Below are positions 17,313 to 37,773 of a stretch of 64,000 nucleotides of DNA, piece by piece. A program made the position numbers and the translations under genes. How positions within the stretch are numbered: position 1 is the first letter of the stretch; each line of letters begins with the position of its first letter. Origin of the DNA: Aurantimonas marina (GTDB taxonomy: Bacteria; Pseudomonadota; Alphaproteobacteria; Rhizobiales; Rhizobiaceae). The notes beneath the pieces are model-generated. The model made no database searches. It saw nothing but the letters and a program-made list of their open reading frames with translations, and had not been told where the DNA came from. The stretch lies in contig NZ_JADDXW010000004.1 of the NCBI RefSeq assembly GCF_017183135.1, forward strand, positions 124,001 through 188,000, in the 5' to 3' direction.

Positions 17313-17614
17313 TCGCGGGTCATTCCGCGCTTGCGTACCAATATCCGGCGGGCGGGACGGCATTTTGCCGTTCCGCCTTCCGTGCTCGCGCCATGGCGAG
17401 CCGGGCGGACGGCGGTCCGAACCGAACGAGGCCGGAACTGGAGTGACGTGACGCGCGCGTGTTCAGACGGCTCATAGAACCGTTTGGAGACGCGGGCCTT
17501 TCGCCCGGCAGATCTGTCAGCCGCACCGGCCCTTTGGCCCGCGGTACCTCTCGACGGAGAGGGAAGAGAATTCAAGCCCTTTGGTCAAGGGCGTTGTCAC
17601 GAGAAGGAGCGACG
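17313..17614 (+). other. rplL-rpoB intergenic leader
   Basis: 302 bases without a gene. It holds the strong attenuator-like hairpin at 17351-17377 and smaller inverted repeats such as CGGGC/GCCCG around 17493-17507. The frame of rpoB is open through part of it, but the conserved RpoB N-terminus starts only at 17615. Confidence 0.6.
17351..17377 (+). terminator. Partial terminator/attenuator between rplL and rpoB
   Basis: GGCGGGACGGCA at 17351-17362 pairs with TGCCGTTCCGCC at 17366-17377 (12 bp with one G-U pair, 3-base loop), followed by TTCC. In E. coli an attenuator in the same place lowers rpoBC expression relative to rplJL. The short T run fits partial read-through. Confidence 0.6.
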
Positions 17615-21787
<4,173 letters not shown>

Positions 21788-21924
21788 ACGCAACGCGAAA
21801 ACAGGCCGCACACGTTGCGGCCCGGATCGGCGCCAGACAGGCGCCGATCTTCGACGATTGAAAGATTTCAGCGGCCGGTCATACCGCCGCGACGCGGGGT
21901 TCTGCCCCAAGAAGGAGAAAGCGC

Positions 21925-26121
<4,197 letters not shown>

Positions 26122-26150
26122 GCCTCGGTCGTTTGAGGAAGCACAAAATC

Positions 26151-26176
26151 GAAAGGCCGCCTCCGGGCGGCCTTTC
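26151..26176 (+). terminator. Terminator after rpoC
   Basis: GAAAGGCCGCC pairs perfectly with GGCGGCCTTTC (11 bp, 4-base loop) thirty bases after the rpoC stop. The A-rich and T-rich ends of the stem and the following CGCCGTT make it a bidirectional-looking intrinsic terminator. Confidence 0.75.
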
Positions 26177-26295
26177 GCCGTTCAGAACCGCTGTTTCGGA
26201 GGTCGCACGCGCCTTGCAGGCCGGTCGCGGCACGGCGACGACGAGCCATGGGGATCGCCGCCGGGTGTGGCTCGCGAACTCCTTCGGTTCCGGGG

Positions 26296-26324
26296 TTGAC
26301 GGGTCCGGGGAGAATCGTTAAGTA
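26296..26324 (+). promoter_or_regulatory. Candidate promoter of the str-S10 ribosomal unit
   Basis: TTGACG at 26296-26301 and TAAGTA at 26319-26324 are separated by 17 bases, after the rpoC terminator and 260 bases before rpsL. The -35 is good, the -10 moderate. Confidence 0.5.
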
Positions 26325-26583
26325 CCCCCCAACAGAGCCGATGTGAGGCCGAATCTTCCCAAGGACGCCGCGTCCGGGATCAAGCGCTTCAAACAAGGCT
26401 TCGTTCAACGAGACGTCACATCGCTGGATGCAAGACCGCTAAAGCGGTCCTCTGCTTCGTTCCGGGCAGTCCACTCTCAAGTGGATCGATCGCCCGGCTT
26501 CGCGCATGGAGAGTTGCTCTTCGCTTTGCGTGGCGCGACGTTTTGTGTCGAACCTGAGTTTTGGAAGAAGAGGGAAGGTTGGA
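26325..26583 (+). other. Long 5' leader of rpsL
   Basis: About 260 bases without a gene. A perfect hairpin GACCGC-TAAA-GCGGTC lies at 26435-26450, followed by CTCTGCTTCGTT. It may be a regulatory leader, but no known class can be named. The rest shows nothing distinct. Confidence 0.4.
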
Positions 26584-26955
26584 ATGCCGACCATCAACCA
26601 ATTGGTCCGGAAGCCGCGCGTTCGCCCTGTCGAGCGCAATACGGTTCCGGCGCTCGAGGCCAACCCGCAAAAGCGCGGTGTGTGTACCCGTGTTTACACG
26701 ACCACGCCGAAGAAGCCGAACTCGGCGCTTCGTAAGGTTGCCAAGGTTCGCCTCGTCAACGGTTACGAAGTCATCGGCTACATTCCGGGCGAAGGCCATA
26801 ACCTTCAGGAGCACTCCGTGGTGATGATCCGCGGCGGGCGCGTGAAGGATCTTCCGGGTGTTCGCTACCACATCATCCGCGGCGTGCTCGACACGCAGGG
26901 CGTCAAGAACCGGAAGCAGCGTCGTTCGAAGTACGGCGCGAAGCGTCCGAAGTAA
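26584..26955 (+). CDS. rpsL: 30S ribosomal protein S12
   Basis: A 123-residue decoding-centre protein. It has Lys43 ([12 protein letters not shown]) and Lys88 ([10 protein letters not shown]), the residues whose change gives streptomycin resistance, so the genotype is the sensitive type. The start is the ATG at 26584 with GAAGGTTGG upstream; the frame is open from 26506 but lacks conservation there. First gene of the str operon. Confidence 0.98.
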   Translation: MPTINQLVRKPRVRPVERNTVPALEANPQKRGVCTRVYTTTPKKPNSALRKVAKVRLVNGYEVIGYIPGEGHNLQEHSVVMIRGGRVKDLPGVRYHIIRGVLDTQGVKNRKQRRSKYGAKRPK

Positions 26956-26988
26956 GCCCCAACGCCGATCAGTTGAAGAGACGATAGT

Positions 26989-27459
26989 ATGTCCCGCCGC
27001 CATAGAGCCGAAAAGCGTGAAATCAATCCGGACCCCAAGTTCGGTGATCTCATCGTGTCGAAGTTCATGAACGCTGTCATGTATGATGGCAAGAAGTCGG
27101 TCGCCGAACGCATCGTCTACGGCGCGTTCGACACGGTCCACGAGAAGACCCGCCAGGACGCGGTCGCAATCTTCCATCAGGCGCTTGAGAACATCTCGCC
27201 GCATGTGGAGGTTCGCTCCCGTCGGGTCGGCGGTGCGACCTATCAGGTTCCGGTCGACGTTCGTCCTGAGCGTCGTCAGGCGCTGGCGATCCGCTGGCTG
27301 ATCACCGCCGCGCGTGGCCGCAACGAGACGACGATGGTCGATCGTCTCTCGGGTGAGCTCATGGACGCGGCCAATAACCGCGGTACGGCCGTGAAGAAGC
27401 GCGAAGACACGCACCGCATGGCGGAAGCGAACCGCGCCTTCTCGCACTACCGCTGGTAA
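26989..27459 (+). CDS. rpsG: 30S ribosomal protein S7
   Basis: A 156-residue primary-binding protein of the 30S head, contacting the 3' major domain of 16S r[15 protein letters not shown] at the start and the [24 protein letters not shown] core are typical. It follows rpsL by 33 bases. Confidence 0.98.
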   Translation: MSRRHRAEKREINPDPKFGDLIVSKFMNAVMYDGKKSVAERIVYGAFDTVHEKTRQDAVAIFHQALENISPHVEVRSRRVGGATYQVPVDVRPERRQALAIRWLITAARGRNETTMVDRLSGELMDAANNRGTAVKKREDTHRMAEANRAFSHYRW

Positions 27460-27489
27460 TTCAAGTTTCTGCCCGAAAGGCGACGCCCG

Positions 27490-29580
27490 ATGGCACGCGA
27501 CTATAAAATCGAAGACTATCGCAATTTCGGCATCATGGCTCACATCGATGCCGGCAAGACGACGACGACCGAGCGGATTCTGTTCTATACCGGCAAGTCC
27601 CACAAGATCGGCGAAGTGCACGATGGTGCCGCGACGATGGACTGGATGGAACAGGAGCAGGAGCGCGGCATCACCATTACGTCCGCCGCGACCACCACAT
27701 TCTGGGAAGGGCGCGACGGCAAGAAGCGCCGCTTCAACATCATCGACACGCCGGGCCACGTTGATTTCACCATTGAAGTCGAGCGCAGCTTGCGCGTTCT
27801 TGATGGCGCGATCGCGCTTCTCGACGCCAACGCCGGTGTCGAGCCGCAGACCGAGACGGTCTGGCGCCAGGCGGACAAGTATCAGGTTCCGCGCATGATC
27901 TTCGTCAACAAGATGGACAAGACCGGCGCCGATTTCTTTCGTTGTGTGGAGATGATCAAGTCGCGTCTCGGCGCGCGTCCGATCGTCGTGCAACTGCCGA
28001 TCGGTGCGGAGACGGAGCTCAAGGGTGTCATCGATCTCATCGAGATGAAGGCGCTTGTCTGGCGCGACGAAAATCTCGGCGCGCAGTGGGACGTCGTTGA
28101 GATCCCGGCCGATATGCTTGCCCAGGCTGAAGAATATCGCGAAGCGATGATCGAAGCGGCAGTCGAACTCGACGAAAGCGCCATGGAGCGTTACCTCGAA
28201 GGCGAGATACCCAGCAGCGAGGAAATCCGCAAACTGATCCGCAAGGGTACCTGCGACGTCTGGTTTACGCCAGTTCTCTGCGGTTCGGCGTTCAAGAACA
28301 AGGGCGTTCAGCCGCTGCTCGACGCGGTGGTCGATTTCCTGCCGTCGCCGATCGAAGTGAAACCGATCAAGGGCATCGACCCGAAGACCGATGCCGAGGT
28401 GGTTCGCAAGTCGTCCGACGACGAGCCGCTGTCGATGCTGGCCTTCAAGATTATGAACGATCCGTTCGTCGGGTCGCTCACCTTCGCTCGCATCTACTCG
28501 GGCGTTCTGACCAAGGGCACCTCGCTCCAGAACACCGTGAAGGAGAAGAAGGAGCGCATCGGCCGCATGCTGCAGATGCACTCCAACTCCCGCGAAGACA
28601 TCGAGGAGGCCTATGCCGGCGACATCGTCGCACTGGCCGGCCTCAAGGACACGACGACGGGTGACACGCTCTGCGATCCGCTGAAGCCGGTCATCCTGGA
28701 GCGGATGGAATTTCCCGATCCGGTCATCGAGATCGCGATCGAGCCGAAGACCAAGGCCGACCAGGAAAAGATGGGCCTTGCGCTCAACCGACTGGCTGCC
28801 GAGGATCCGTCCTTCCGGGTCAAGACCGACGAAGAATCCGGCCAGACGATTATCGCCGGCATGGGCGAGCTTCATCTCGACATTCTCGTCGATCGCATGA
28901 AGCGGGAGTTCAAGGTCGAGGCCAATATCGGTGCGCCGCAGGTGGCTTATCGCGAGACGATCACGCGCAAGGCCGAGGTGGACTACACGCACAAGAAGCA
29001 GACCGGTGGTACCGGCCAGTTCGCACGCGTCAAGATGACGTTCGAACCGGCCGAGATCGGCGAGGGCTTCAGCTTCGAGTCGAAAATCGTCGGTGGTGCT
29101 GTTCCGAAAGAATACATCCCCGGCGTGCAGAAGGGCATCGTTTCGGTGCTGACATCGGGCCCGCTCGCGGGCTTCCCGATGGTAGACATCAAGGCGCTGC
29201 TTCTCGATGGCGCTTTCCACGATGTTGACTCGTCGGTGCTGGCTTTCGAGATCGCGGCGAGAGCCGGTTTCCGCGAGGCGATCCAGAAGGCTGGGCCACG
29301 GCTTCTCGAGCCGGTGATGAAGGTCGAAGTTGTGACGCCGGAAGATTATGTCGGTGATGTCATCGGCGATTTGAATTCGCGTCGCGGGCAGATCCAGGGA
29401 ACCGAGCCGCGCGGTATCGCGCAAGTCGTGAACGCCATGGTGCCGCTCGCCAACATGTTCGGATATGTGAACCAGCTGCGCTCGATGTCCCAGGGCCGTG
29501 CCCAGTACACGATGCAATTCGATCACTACGAGCAGGTGCCGAACCAGGTCGCGGACGAGATTCAGAAGAAGTACGCCTGA
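27490..29580 (+). CDS. fusA: Elongation factor G
   Basis: The 696-residue translocation GTPase. The G1 loop is AHIDAGKT (17-24), followed by [17 protein letters not shown] and NKMDKTGAD. Domains II to V are complete, with the conserved [10 protein letters not shown] and a full-length C-terminus. It is the third gene of the str operon. Confidence 0.98.
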   Translation: MARDYKIEDYRNFGIMAHIDAGKTTTTERILFYTGKSHKIGEVHDGAATMDWMEQEQERGITITSAATTTFWEGRDGKKRRFNIIDTPGHVDFTIEVERSLRVLDGAIALLDANAGVEPQTETVWRQADKYQVPRMIFVNKMDKTGADFFRCVEMIKSRLGARPIVVQLPIGAETELKGVIDLIEMKALVWRDENLGAQWDVVEIPADMLAQAEEYREAMIEAAVELDESAMERYLEGEIPSSEEIRKLIRKGTCDVWFTPVLCGSAFKNKGVQPLLDAVVDFLPSPIEVKPIKGIDPKTDAEVVRKSSDDEPLSMLAFKIMNDPFVGSLTFARIYSGVLTKGTSLQNTVKEKKERIGRMLQMHSNSREDIEEAYAGDIVALAGLKDTTTGDTLCDPLKPVILERMEFPDPVIEIAIEPKTKADQEKMGLALNRLAAEDPSFRVKTDEESGQTIIAGMGELHLDILVDRMKREFKVEANIGAPQVAYRETITRKAEVDYTHKKQTGGTGQFARVKMTFEPAEIGEGFSFESKIVGGAVPKEYIPGVQKGIVSVLTSGPLAGFPMVDIKALLLDGAFHDVDSSVLAFEIAARAGFREAIQKAGPRLLEPVMKVEVVTPEDYVGDVIGDLNSRRGQIQGTEPRGIAQVVNAMVPLANMFGYVNQLRSMSQGRAQYTMQFDHYEQVPNQVADEIQKKYA

Positions 29581-29643
29581 CCGCGTTTCCATTCGAAACG
29601 ATATTCGGCTCGCTGAGCCAAGACTAGACAACGGAGTGGCAAG

Positions 29644-30819
<1,176 letters not shown>

Positions 30820-30982
30820 GATATGACTAGGCGGGGGCGTCGCGGCAGGATTGAGTGACGCGCCCGCTGCTTTGCCCGCAGGGGCGAGCGGGGCATGCCT
30901 CGCGCCACATTGGCTGCTTTGAGAAGACAAGCGCTCGGAAAGCGCCGCCGCGCCGGTGGTCTCCGACGAGAGGACGAATGAA

Positions 30983-31291
30983 ATGAACGGCCAGAATATC
31001 CGTATCCGCCTCAAGGCGTTCGATCACCGGGTTCTCGATGCGTCGACCCGGGAGATCGTGTCGACCGCCAAGCGTACCGGCGCGAACGTGCGGGGGCCGA
31101 TCCCGCTGCCGACGCGGATCGAAAAGTTCACCGTCAACCGCTCGCCGCACATCGACAAAAAGTCGCGCGAGCAGTTCGAAATGCGCACCCACAAGCGGCT
31201 GCTCGACATTGTCGATCCGACGCCGCAGACGGTCGACGCGCTCATGAAACTCGACCTCGCCGCTGGCGTCGATGTCGAGATCAAGCTCTGA
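30983..31291 (+). CDS. rpsJ: 30S ribosomal protein S10
   Basis: A 102-residue protein of the 30S head and the NusE partner of NusB/NusG. The start is the ATG at 30983 with GAGAGGA upstream, giving [19 protein letters not shown]; the GTG at 30956 is not conserved. It opens the S10 gene cluster. Confidence 0.97.
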   Translation: MNGQNIRIRLKAFDHRVLDASTREIVSTAKRTGANVRGPIPLPTRIEKFTVNRSPHIDKKSREQFEMRTHKRLLDIVDPTPQTVDALMKLDLAAGVDVEIKL

Positions 31292-31316
31292 TCCGAGCAC
31301 GGGAAGGATAACGCCC

Positions 31317-32045
31317 ATGCGTTCAGGTGTGATAGCCCAGAAGGTCGGCATGACCCGCGTCTACAATGACGTCGGCGAACATGTTCCGGTTACCGTTCTG
31401 AAGGTCGAAAATCTCCAGGTCGTCGCTCAGCGGACCAAGGAAAAGAACGGCTATACCGCCGTTCAGGTCGGCGCTGGCCTCGCCAAGGTCAAGAACACGT
31501 CGAAGCCGATGCGCGGCGTGTTCGCCCAGGCTTCCGTCGAACCGAAGCGCAAACTCGCCGAGTTTCGCGTCTCGGACGACAACATGATCGATGTCGGCGC
31601 CGAGATCACGGCCGAGCACTTCGTGCCCGGGCAGATGGTCGACGTGACCGGGACATCGATCGGTAAGGGTTTCGCCGGCGCGATGAAGCGCCACAATTTC
31701 GGGGGACTTCGCGCCACCCACGGCGTCTCGGTCTCGCACCGCTCGCACGGTTCGACCGGTCAGCGTCAGGATCCGGGCAAGGTCTTCAAGAACAAGAAGA
31801 TGGCCGGGCACATGGGACAGGTTCGTGTCACAACGCAAAACCTCGAAGTGGTCCGCACCGATCTCGACAAGGGTCTGATCCTGATCCGCGGCGCGGTTCC
31901 GGGTTCGAAAGGCGGCTGGATCGAAATTCGCGATGCCGTCAAGGCTTCGCTGCCCGACAACGCACCGAAGCCGGCCGCGCTGCGTTCGGCCGCCGACAAT
32001 GGCGCCGCCGCGGAAACCGCGGACGCTTCCGAGGGAGCGGAATAA
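31317..32045 (+). CDS. rplC: 50S ribosomal protein L3
   Basis: A 242-residue protein near the peptidyl-transferase centre. It begins at the ATG at 31317 after GGAAGGA ([18 protein letters not shown]). The [18 protein letters not shown] loop with the methylated-glutamine region [10 protein letters not shown] is present. A C-terminal Ala-rich tail of about 30 residues is longer than in E. coli, as usual in Hyphomicrobiales. Its stop overlaps the rplD ATG by one base. Confidence 0.98.
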   Translation: MRSGVIAQKVGMTRVYNDVGEHVPVTVLKVENLQVVAQRTKEKNGYTAVQVGAGLAKVKNTSKPMRGVFAQASVEPKRKLAEFRVSDDNMIDVGAEITAEHFVPGQMVDVTGTSIGKGFAGAMKRHNFGGLRATHGVSVSHRSHGSTGQRQDPGKVFKNKKMAGHMGQVRVTTQNLEVVRTDLDKGLILIRGAVPGSKGGWIEIRDAVKASLPDNAPKPAALRSAADNGAAAETADASEGAE

Positions 32046-32665
32046 TGGACATTACGATCAAGAGCCTCGACGGCAAAGACGCCGGGACGGTTACGCTGGC
32101 GGACGAGATCTTCGGCCTCGAGCCTCGCGAGGACATCCTGCAGCGGATGGTGCGCTGGCAGTTGGCCAAGCGCCAGCAGGGCACGCATCAGACGCTTGGC
32201 CGCGCCGAGATCGCGCGCACTGGTGCCAAGCTGTATCGTCAGAAGGGAACAGGTCGAGCCCGTCACGGTTCGGCGCGCGCGCCGCAGTTCCGCGGCGGCG
32301 GCAAGGCCCACGGTCCGACCTCCCGCAGTCATGCTCATGACCTTCCCAAGAAGGTTCGGGCGCTGGCTCTCAAGCACGCGCTTTCGGCCAAGGCGAAATC
32401 CGGCGGTCTGATCGTCGTCGACGAGCTGAAGTCGTCGGAAGCCAAGACCAAGGCGATGATCAAGAGCTTCGCCGGTCTCGGACTGGCCAACGCGCTGATC
32501 ATCGATGGCGCAGAGCTGGACACGAATTTCTCGCGCTCGGCCCGGAACATTCCGCATATCGACGTGCTGCCGGTCCAGGGCATCAACGTCTACGACATTC
32601 TCCGCCGCCAGACGCTGGTTCTGTCGAAGGCTGCGGTCGAGGCTCTAGAGGAGCGGTTCAAGTGA
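32045..32665 (+). CDS. rplD: 50S ribosomal protein L4
   Basis: A 206-residue protein lining the exit tunnel; the extended loop with [19 protein letters not shown] is evident. In E. coli it also controls the S10 operon; whether it does so here is unknown. It overlaps rplC by one base and rplW by four. Confidence 0.98.
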   Translation: MDITIKSLDGKDAGTVTLADEIFGLEPREDILQRMVRWQLAKRQQGTHQTLGRAEIARTGAKLYRQKGTGRARHGSARAPQFRGGGKAHGPTSRSHAHDLPKKVRALALKHALSAKAKSGGLIVVDELKSSEAKTKAMIKSFAGLGLANALIIDGAELDTNFSRSARNIPHIDVLPVQGINVYDILRRQTLVLSKAAVEALEERFK

Positions 32666-32955
32666 GCGACCTTCGCCATTACGACGTCATCACGAGCCCG
32701 GTGATCACCGAGAAGTCGACGCTTCTGTCGGAGTCCAACCAGGTGGTCTTCAACGTACCGAAGACGGCGACCAAGCCGGACATCAAGGCGGCTGTCGAGG
32801 CGCTGTTCGGGGTGAAGGTCACCGCCGTTAACACGCTGGTCCGCAAGGGCAAGGTCAAGCGCTTCCGCGGTCGTACCGGCCGTCAGAGCGATCAGAAAAA
32901 AGCCGTCGTGACGCTGGCCGAAGGCCAGTCCATCGACGTCTCGACCGGTCTTTGA
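32662..32955 (+). CDS. rplW: 50S ribosomal protein L23
   Basis: A 97-residue tunnel-exit protein that docks SRP and trigger factor. It starts at GTG 32662, overlapping the rplD stop (GTGA), which indicates translational coupling. The element [10 protein letters not shown] and the C-terminal [14 protein letters not shown] are typical. Confidence 0.97.
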   Translation: MSDLRHYDVITSPVITEKSTLLSESNQVVFNVPKTATKPDIKAAVEALFGVKVTAVNTLVRKGKVKRFRGRTGRQSDQKKAVVTLAEGQSIDVSTGL

Positions 32956-32978
32956 TCGGGACCGGAGGAGCTTAGGCA

Positions 32979-33815
32979 ATGGCACTAAAGAATTTCAAAC
33001 CGAACACGCCGAGCCAGCGCCAGCTGGTCATCGTCGACCGCTCGGGTCTGTGGAAGGGCAAGCCTGTCAAGCAGCTCACGGAAGGGCTGACTCAGAAGGG
33101 TGGACGCAACAACACCGGTCGCGTTACCGCGCGCTATCAAGGTGGTGGTCACAAGCGCACCTACCGCATGATCGACTTCAAGCGCCGCAAGCTCGACATG
33201 TGGGCGACGGTCGAGCGGATCGAGTATGATCCGAACCGTACCGCGTTCATCGCGCTGATCAAGTATGAGGACGGGCAGGTCGCCTACATCCTGGCGCCGC
33301 AGCGACTTGCCGCGGGCGATAAGGTGATCGCCGGGCTCTCGGGCATCGACGTCAAGCCGGGTAATGCGATGCCGCTCTCGGCGATGCCGGTTGGGACCAT
33401 CGTCCACAATGTCGAGATGAAGCCGGAAAAGGGCGGTCAGATCGCTCGCTCGGCGGGGTCCTACGCTCAGCTGGTCGGCCGCGATGCCGGTCTGGCAATC
33501 CTTCGCCTGAATTCGGGCGAGCAGCGGCTGGTGCCGTCGTCGTGCTTTGCCACGGTGGGCGCTGTGTCCAACCCGGATCATTCGAACATCAACCTCGGTA
33601 AGGCTGGTCGTTCGCGCTGGCTGGGTCGCCGTCCGCATGTCCGCGGTGTCGCCATGAACCCCGTCGACCACCCCCATGGTGGTGGTGAAGGCCGCACGTC
33701 CGGTGGTCGCCATCCGGTGTCGCCCTGGGGCAAGCCGACGAAGGGCAAGCGGACCCGCCAGAACAAAGCGACCGACAAGTTCATCATGCGCTCGCGTCAT
33801 CAGCGTAAGAAGTAA
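32979..33815 (+). CDS. rplB: 50S ribosomal protein L2
   Basis: A 278-residue core protein of the 50S subunit needed for subunit association. It has [20 protein letters not shown] near the start and the [18 protein letters not shown] loop with the conserved histidine. Length normal. Confidence 0.98.
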   Translation: MALKNFKPNTPSQRQLVIVDRSGLWKGKPVKQLTEGLTQKGGRNNTGRVTARYQGGGHKRTYRMIDFKRRKLDMWATVERIEYDPNRTAFIALIKYEDGQVAYILAPQRLAAGDKVIAGLSGIDVKPGNAMPLSAMPVGTIVHNVEMKPEKGGQIARSAGSYAQLVGRDAGLAILRLNSGEQRLVPSSCFATVGAVSNPDHSNINLGKAGRSRWLGRRPHVRGVAMNPVDHPHGGGEGRTSGGRHPVSPWGKPTKGKRTRQNKATDKFIMRSRHQRKK

Positions 33816-33827
33816 GAGGATTTTTTC

Positions 33828-34106
33828 ATGACACGTTCCGTCTGGAAGGGTCCGTTCGTCGATGGCTACCTTCTCAAGAAAGCCGAGAAGGGGCGCGCGA
33901 GCGGCCGCAACGATGTGATCAAGATCTGGAGCCGTCGTTCGACGATCCTGCCGCAGTTCGTCGGCCAGACCTTCGGGGTCTACAATGGGTCCAAGCACAT
34001 TCCGGTGTCGGTGAACGAGGACATGGTCGGGCACAAGTTCGGCGAGTTTGCTCCGACCCGGACCTATTATGGCCACGGCGCCGACAAGAAGGCGAAGAGG
34101 AAATAA
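33828..34106 (+). CDS. rpsS: 30S ribosomal protein S19
   Basis: A 92-residue head protein. The element [21 protein letters not shown] at its end and [16 protein letters not shown] at its start are typical. It lies two bases before rplV. Confidence 0.98.
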   Translation: MTRSVWKGPFVDGYLLKKAEKGRASGRNDVIKIWSRRSTILPQFVGQTFGVYNGSKHIPVSVNEDMVGHKFGEFAPTRTYYGHGADKKAKRK

Positions 34107-34108
34107 CG

Positions 34109-34498
34109 ATGGGCAAGGCCAAAGCCGAACGTCGGCTGAAGGATAACGAGGCGAAGGCTGTTGCCCGGACGATCCGTGTCAGCCCACAGAAGCTTAATCT
34201 CGTCGCGCAGCTGATCCGCGGCAAGAAGGTCGGCGCCGCGCTGGCGGACCTGACCTTCTCGCGCAAGCGGATTGCCGAGACGGTGAAGAAGACGCTGGAA
34301 AGCGCCATCGCCAATGCCGAGAACAATCATGATCTCGACGTCGATTCGCTGGTCGTCGCAGAAGCCTATGTAGGCAAGTCGATCACGATGAAGCGTTTCC
34401 ATGCCCGCGGTCGCGGTCGGGCGAGCCGGGTCGAGAAGCCGTTCTCGCATCTGACGATCGTCGTGCGCGAGATCGCCGAACTCGAGGAGGCCGCGTAA
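34109..34498 (+). CDS. rplV: 50S ribosomal protein L22
   Basis: A 129-residue exit-tunnel protein. The hairpin loop region with [18 protein letters not shown], the site of macrolide-resistance changes, is normal. Its TAA overlaps the next ATG by one base (TAATG). Confidence 0.98.
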   Translation: MGKAKAERRLKDNEAKAVARTIRVSPQKLNLVAQLIRGKKVGAALADLTFSRKRIAETVKKTLESAIANAENNHDLDVDSLVVAEAYVGKSITMKRFHARGRGRASRVEKPFSHLTIVVREIAELEEAA

Positions 34499-35202
34499 TG
34501 GGTCAGAAAATCAATCCGACCGGCTTTCGGCTCGGCATCAACCGCACCTGGGATTCGCGCTGGTTTGCCAACACCGGCGAATATGGCCAGTTGCTGCACG
34601 AGGATCTGAAGATTCGCCGCTATCTGCTCGAAGAGCTGAAGCAGGCCGCGGTCTCCAAGATCGTCATCGAGCGTCCGCACAAGAAGTGCCGGATTACGAT
34701 CCACTCGGCGCGTCCGGGAATCGTCATCGGCAAGAAGGGCGCGGATATCGAGAAGCTTCGCAAAAAGCTCGCCTCGATGACCAACGCCGAGACGCACATC
34801 AACATCGTCGAGGTGCGCAAGCCCGAGACGGATGCGACCCTGGTTGCGCAGTCGATTGCCCAGCAGCTGGAGCGCCGGGTGGCGTTCCGCCGCGCCATGA
34901 AGCGCGCCGTGCAGTCGGCGATGCGCCTCGGCGCCGAGGGCATCCGCATCAATTGCGGCGGCCGTCTCGGCGGCGCGGAGATCGCGCGGACGGAGTGGTA
35001 TCGCGAGGGCCGTGTGCCGCTGCACACGCTGCGCGCCGACATCGACTATGGCACCGCCGAGGCGAAGACCGCCTATGGCATTTGCGGCGTCAAGGTCTGG
35101 ATCTTTAAGGGCGAGATTCTCGAGCACGATCCGATGGCCTCCGAACGCCGGCAGATCGAGGGCGACAGTCAAGGTGGCGGTCGTCGCCGCGAACATGCCT
35201 GA
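34498..35202 (+). CDS. rpsC: 30S ribosomal protein S3
   Basis: A 234-residue mRNA-entry protein with an N-terminal KH domain ([20 protein letters not shown]) and a C-terminal domain with [19 protein letters not shown]. The end is a short acidic/Gly-rich tail. Start overlaps the rplV stop. Confidence 0.98.
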   Translation: MGQKINPTGFRLGINRTWDSRWFANTGEYGQLLHEDLKIRRYLLEELKQAAVSKIVIERPHKKCRITIHSARPGIVIGKKGADIEKLRKKLASMTNAETHINIVEVRKPETDATLVAQSIAQQLERRVAFRRAMKRAVQSAMRLGAEGIRINCGGRLGGAEIARTEWYREGRVPLHTLRADIDYGTAEAKTAYGICGVKVWIFKGEILEHDPMASERRQIEGDSQGGGRRREHA

Positions 35203-35228
35203 GCGTTCAGAATTCGGAGTGAACTAAG

Positions 35229-35642
35229 ATGCTGCAGCCAAAGCGCACTAAGTACCGGAAGGCGTTCAAGGGACGCATTCATGGTACCGCAAAGGGCGGA
35301 ACCGGCCTGAACTTCGGTGCCTTCGGCCTGAAGGCGATGGAACCGGAGCGGGTGACCGCTCGCCAGATCGAGGCGGCGCGCCGCGCGATCACCCGACAGA
35401 TGAAGCGCCAGGGGCGCGTGTGGATCCGGATTTTCCCGGATCTGCCGGTGACCTCGAAGCCGACTGAAGTTCGCATGGGTAAGGGTAAGGGCTCCGTCGA
35501 CTATTGGGCGGCGCGCGTTCATCCTGGCCGCGTGGTCTTCGAGATCGACGGGGTCGATGAAGTGACTGCCCGCGAGGCGCTACGCCTCGGTGCGGCAAAG
35601 CTGCCGATCCGCACGCGCTTTATCCAGCGCATTGCCGAGTAA
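35229..35642 (+). CDS. rplP: 50S ribosomal protein L16
   Basis: A 137-residue protein next to the A-site t[22 protein letters not shown] and the [13 protein letters not shown] loop, which contains the usual hydroxylated arginine position region, are present. Confidence 0.98.
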   Translation: MLQPKRTKYRKAFKGRIHGTAKGGTGLNFGAFGLKAMEPERVTARQIEAARRAITRQMKRQGRVWIRIFPDLPVTSKPTEVRMGKGKGSVDYWAARVHPGRVVFEIDGVDEVTAREALRLGAAKLPIRTRFIQRIAE

Positions 35643-35654
35643 GGAGAGTTTGAA

Positions 35655-35855
35655 GTGAAAGCTTCCGACGTCAAAGCGATGACCCAGGACGAACTCACCG
35701 ATGAGCTCGGCAAGCTGAAGAAGGAGCAGTTCAACCTGCGCTTCCAGCGTGCCACGGGTCAGCTCGAGAATACCGCCCGCGTGCGCCAGGTGCGCCGCGA
35801 TATCGCGCGCATCAAGACGATTTCTCGCCATAAGGCGGGCGAGGCCAAGGCCTGA
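35655..35855 (+). CDS. rpmC: 50S ribosomal protein L29
   Basis: A 66-residue two-helix protein at the tunnel exit. It starts with GTG at 35655 after AAGGAGAG. The core [20 protein letters not shown] is characteristic. Confidence 0.97.
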   Translation: MKASDVKAMTQDELTDELGKLKKEQFNLRFQRATGQLENTARVRQVRRDIARIKTISRHKAGEAKA

Positions 35856-35865
35856 GGACGGAACT

Positions 35866-36114
35866 ATGCCGAAACGCATCCTGCAGGGGACTGTGGTCTC
35901 CGACAAGAACGAAAAGACAGTGGTCGTGCTGGTGGAGCGTCGCTTCACCCATCCGCTGTTCAAGAAGACCGTGCGCCGGTCGAAGAAGTACAAGGCGCAC
36001 GATGAGAACAATCAGTGCAAGGTCGGCGACATGGTCTCTATCGAGGAGACCCGGCCGATCTCGAAGGACAAGAGCTGGATCGTCGTTTCTAACGGCGTGG
36101 CAGCAGCCAGTTGA
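35866..36114 (+). CDS. rpsQ: 30S ribosomal protein S17
   Basis: An 82-residue OB-fold primary rRNA-binding protein. The ATG at 35866 gives [19 protein letters not shown]; the frame is open further upstream but that part overlaps rpmC. Last gene of the S10 cluster; a large hairpin follows. Confidence 0.97.
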   Translation: MPKRILQGTVVSDKNEKTVVVLVERRFTHPLFKKTVRRSKKYKAHDENNQCKVGDMVSIEETRPISKDKSWIVVSNGVAAAS

Positions 36115-36121
36115 TGGATTG

Positions 36122-36152
36122 GCCGGGACGGTGCGGTTCGGCACGTCCCGGC
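36122..36152 (+). terminator. Large hairpin at the S10/spc boundary
   Basis: GCCGGGAC-(G)-GTGC at 36122-36134 pairs with GCACGTCCCGGC at 36141-36152: 12 bp with one bulged G and a 6-base loop, eight bases after the rpsQ stop. It is followed by AGCAAGTTTTG. It lies exactly where E. coli separates the S10 and spc operons and may be a partial terminator or a processing site. Confidence 0.5.
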
Positions 36153-36176
36153 AGCAAGTTTTGAAGGCGGCCTGAC

Positions 36177-36545
36177 ATGATTCAGATGCAAACAAACCTC
36201 GACGTCGCGGATAATTCCGGCGCCCGTCGTGTCATGTGCATCAAGGTGCTGGGCGGCTCGAAGCGGAAATATGCTTCGGTGGGCGACATCATTGTCGTTT
36301 CCGTCAAGGAGGCCATTCCGCGCGGCCGCGTGAAAAAGGGCGATGTGATGAAGGCCGTGGTGGTGCGTACCGCCAAGGACATCCGCCGCGCTGACGGCTC
36401 GGTCATCCGGTTCGACCGGAACGCCGCCGTCATCATCGACAACAAGAAAGAGCCGCTTGGCACGCGTATCTTCGGACCGGTTCCGCGCGAGCTTCGCGCC
36501 AAGAGCCACATGAAGATCGTCTCCCTGGCCCCCGAAGTTCTTTAA
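36177..36545 (+). CDS. rplN: 50S ribosomal protein L14
   Basis: A 122-residue inter-subunit protein and docking site of RsfS. The [19 protein letters not shown] start and [13 protein letters not shown] are diagnostic. First gene of the spc cluster. Confidence 0.98.
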   Translation: MIQMQTNLDVADNSGARRVMCIKVLGGSKRKYASVGDIIVVSVKEAIPRGRVKKGDVMKAVVVRTAKDIRRADGSVIRFDRNAAVIIDNKKEPLGTRIFGPVPRELRAKSHMKIVSLAPEVL

Positions 36546-36559
36546 GAGGAGAGCGGACG

Positions 36560-36874
36560 ATGCAGAAGATCCGCAAGGGCGACAATGTCGTCGTGCTCGC
36601 CGGCAAGGACAAGGGCCGGTCGGGTGAAGTGATTCAGATGATGCCGAAAGAGGGGCGGGCACTGGTACGCGGGGTCAATATGATCAAGCGCCATCAACGC
36701 CAGTCCGCTTCCCAGGAAGCCGGTATCATCACAAAGGAAGCCCCGATCCAATTGTCGAACATCGCGGTCGCCGACCCGAAGGACGGCAAGGCGACGCGCG
36801 TGGGCTTCAAGACCCTCGACGACGGCACGAAGGTGCGTGTCGCGAAGCGCTCGGGAGAGCAGATCAATGGCTGA
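36560..36874 (+). CDS. rplX: 50S ribosomal protein L24
   Basis: A 104-residue assembly-initiator protein with an N-terminal KOW motif ([19 protein letters not shown]). Its end overlaps the start of rplE by eight bases. Confidence 0.97.
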   Translation: MQKIRKGDNVVVLAGKDKGRSGEVIQMMPKEGRALVRGVNMIKRHQRQSASQEAGIITKEAPIQLSNIAVADPKDGKATRVGFKTLDDGTKVRVAKRSGEQING

Positions 36875-37430
36875 TACGGAAACCGCTTACGTGCCGCGTC
36901 TCAAGCGCGTCTATCGCGAAGAGGTCCGCAAGGCGATGCAGGAACAGTTCTCGTACAAGAACGAGATGCAGGTTCCCCGCGTCGACAAGATCGTGATCAA
37001 CATGGGTGTCGGTGAAGCCACCGCCGATTCCAAGAAGCCGACGGTGGCGGCCGAGGATCTGGCAAGGATCGCCGGTCAGAAGCCGGTCATCACGCACGCC
37101 CGCAACTCGATCGCCGGATTCAAGGTCCGCGAGGGCATGCCGATCGGCGCGAAGGTCACGCTTCGCAAGGATAAAATGTACGAGTTCATGGATCGGCTGG
37201 TCCAGATCGCGCTGCCGCGCGTTCGCGACTTCCGCGGCCTGAACCCGAAGAGCTTTGACGGTCGCGGCAATTTCGCGATGGGCGTCAAGGAGCACATCGT
37301 GTTCCCCGAGATCAACTACGACAAGGTCGATCAGATGTGGGGCATGGACATCATCGTCTGTACGACGGCGAAGACCGACGAGGAAGCGCGAGCGCTTTTG
37401 AAGGCGTTCAACTTCCCCTTCCGCCAGTAA
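36867..37430 (+). CDS. rplE: 50S ribosomal protein L5
   Basis: A 187-residue 5S rRNA-binding protein contacting P-site tRNA. The start is the ATG at 36867 with GGGAGAG upstream ([19 protein letters not shown]). The core [13 protein letters not shown] and the [19 protein letters not shown] end are typical. Confidence 0.97.
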   Translation: MADTETAYVPRLKRVYREEVRKAMQEQFSYKNEMQVPRVDKIVINMGVGEATADSKKPTVAAEDLARIAGQKPVITHARNSIAGFKVREGMPIGAKVTLRKDKMYEFMDRLVQIALPRVRDFRGLNPKSFDGRGNFAMGVKEHIVFPEINYDKVDQMWGMDIIVCTTAKTDEEARALLKAFNFPFRQ

Positions 37431-37455
37431 CGGCAGACGAGCAAAGGACGAGACA

Positions 37456-37761
37456 ATGGCCAAAAAGGGCATGATCGAGCAGAACAACCGGCGCATGAAA
37501 CTGGTGGCGAAATACGCCGCCAAGCGCGCCGCTCTGAAGGCGATCACCAAGAATGCCGACGCTCCCATGGAGGAGCGTTTTCAGGCGCAGCTCCAACTCG
37601 CGGAACTTCCGCGCAACGGCTCGAAGGTACGTATCCGCAATCGCTGCGAGGTGACGGGCCGTCCGCGCGCCTATTATCGCAAGCTGAAGATGAGCCGCAT
37701 CGCGCTCCGGGAACTTGGCAACAATGGCCAGATCCCCGGTATCGTGAAGTCGAGCTGGTAA
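37456..37761 (+). CDS. rpsN: 30S ribosomal protein S14
   Basis: A 101-residue S14 of the long, zinc-independent form: no CxxC pairs are present. [21 protein letters not shown] is the signature. Confidence 0.98.
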   Translation: MAKKGMIEQNNRRMKLVAKYAAKRAALKAITKNADAPMEERFQAQLQLAELPRNGSKVRIRNRCEVTGRPRAYYRKLKMSRIALRELGNNGQIPGIVKSSW

Positions 37762-37773
37762 GGAGGTAGCGAC

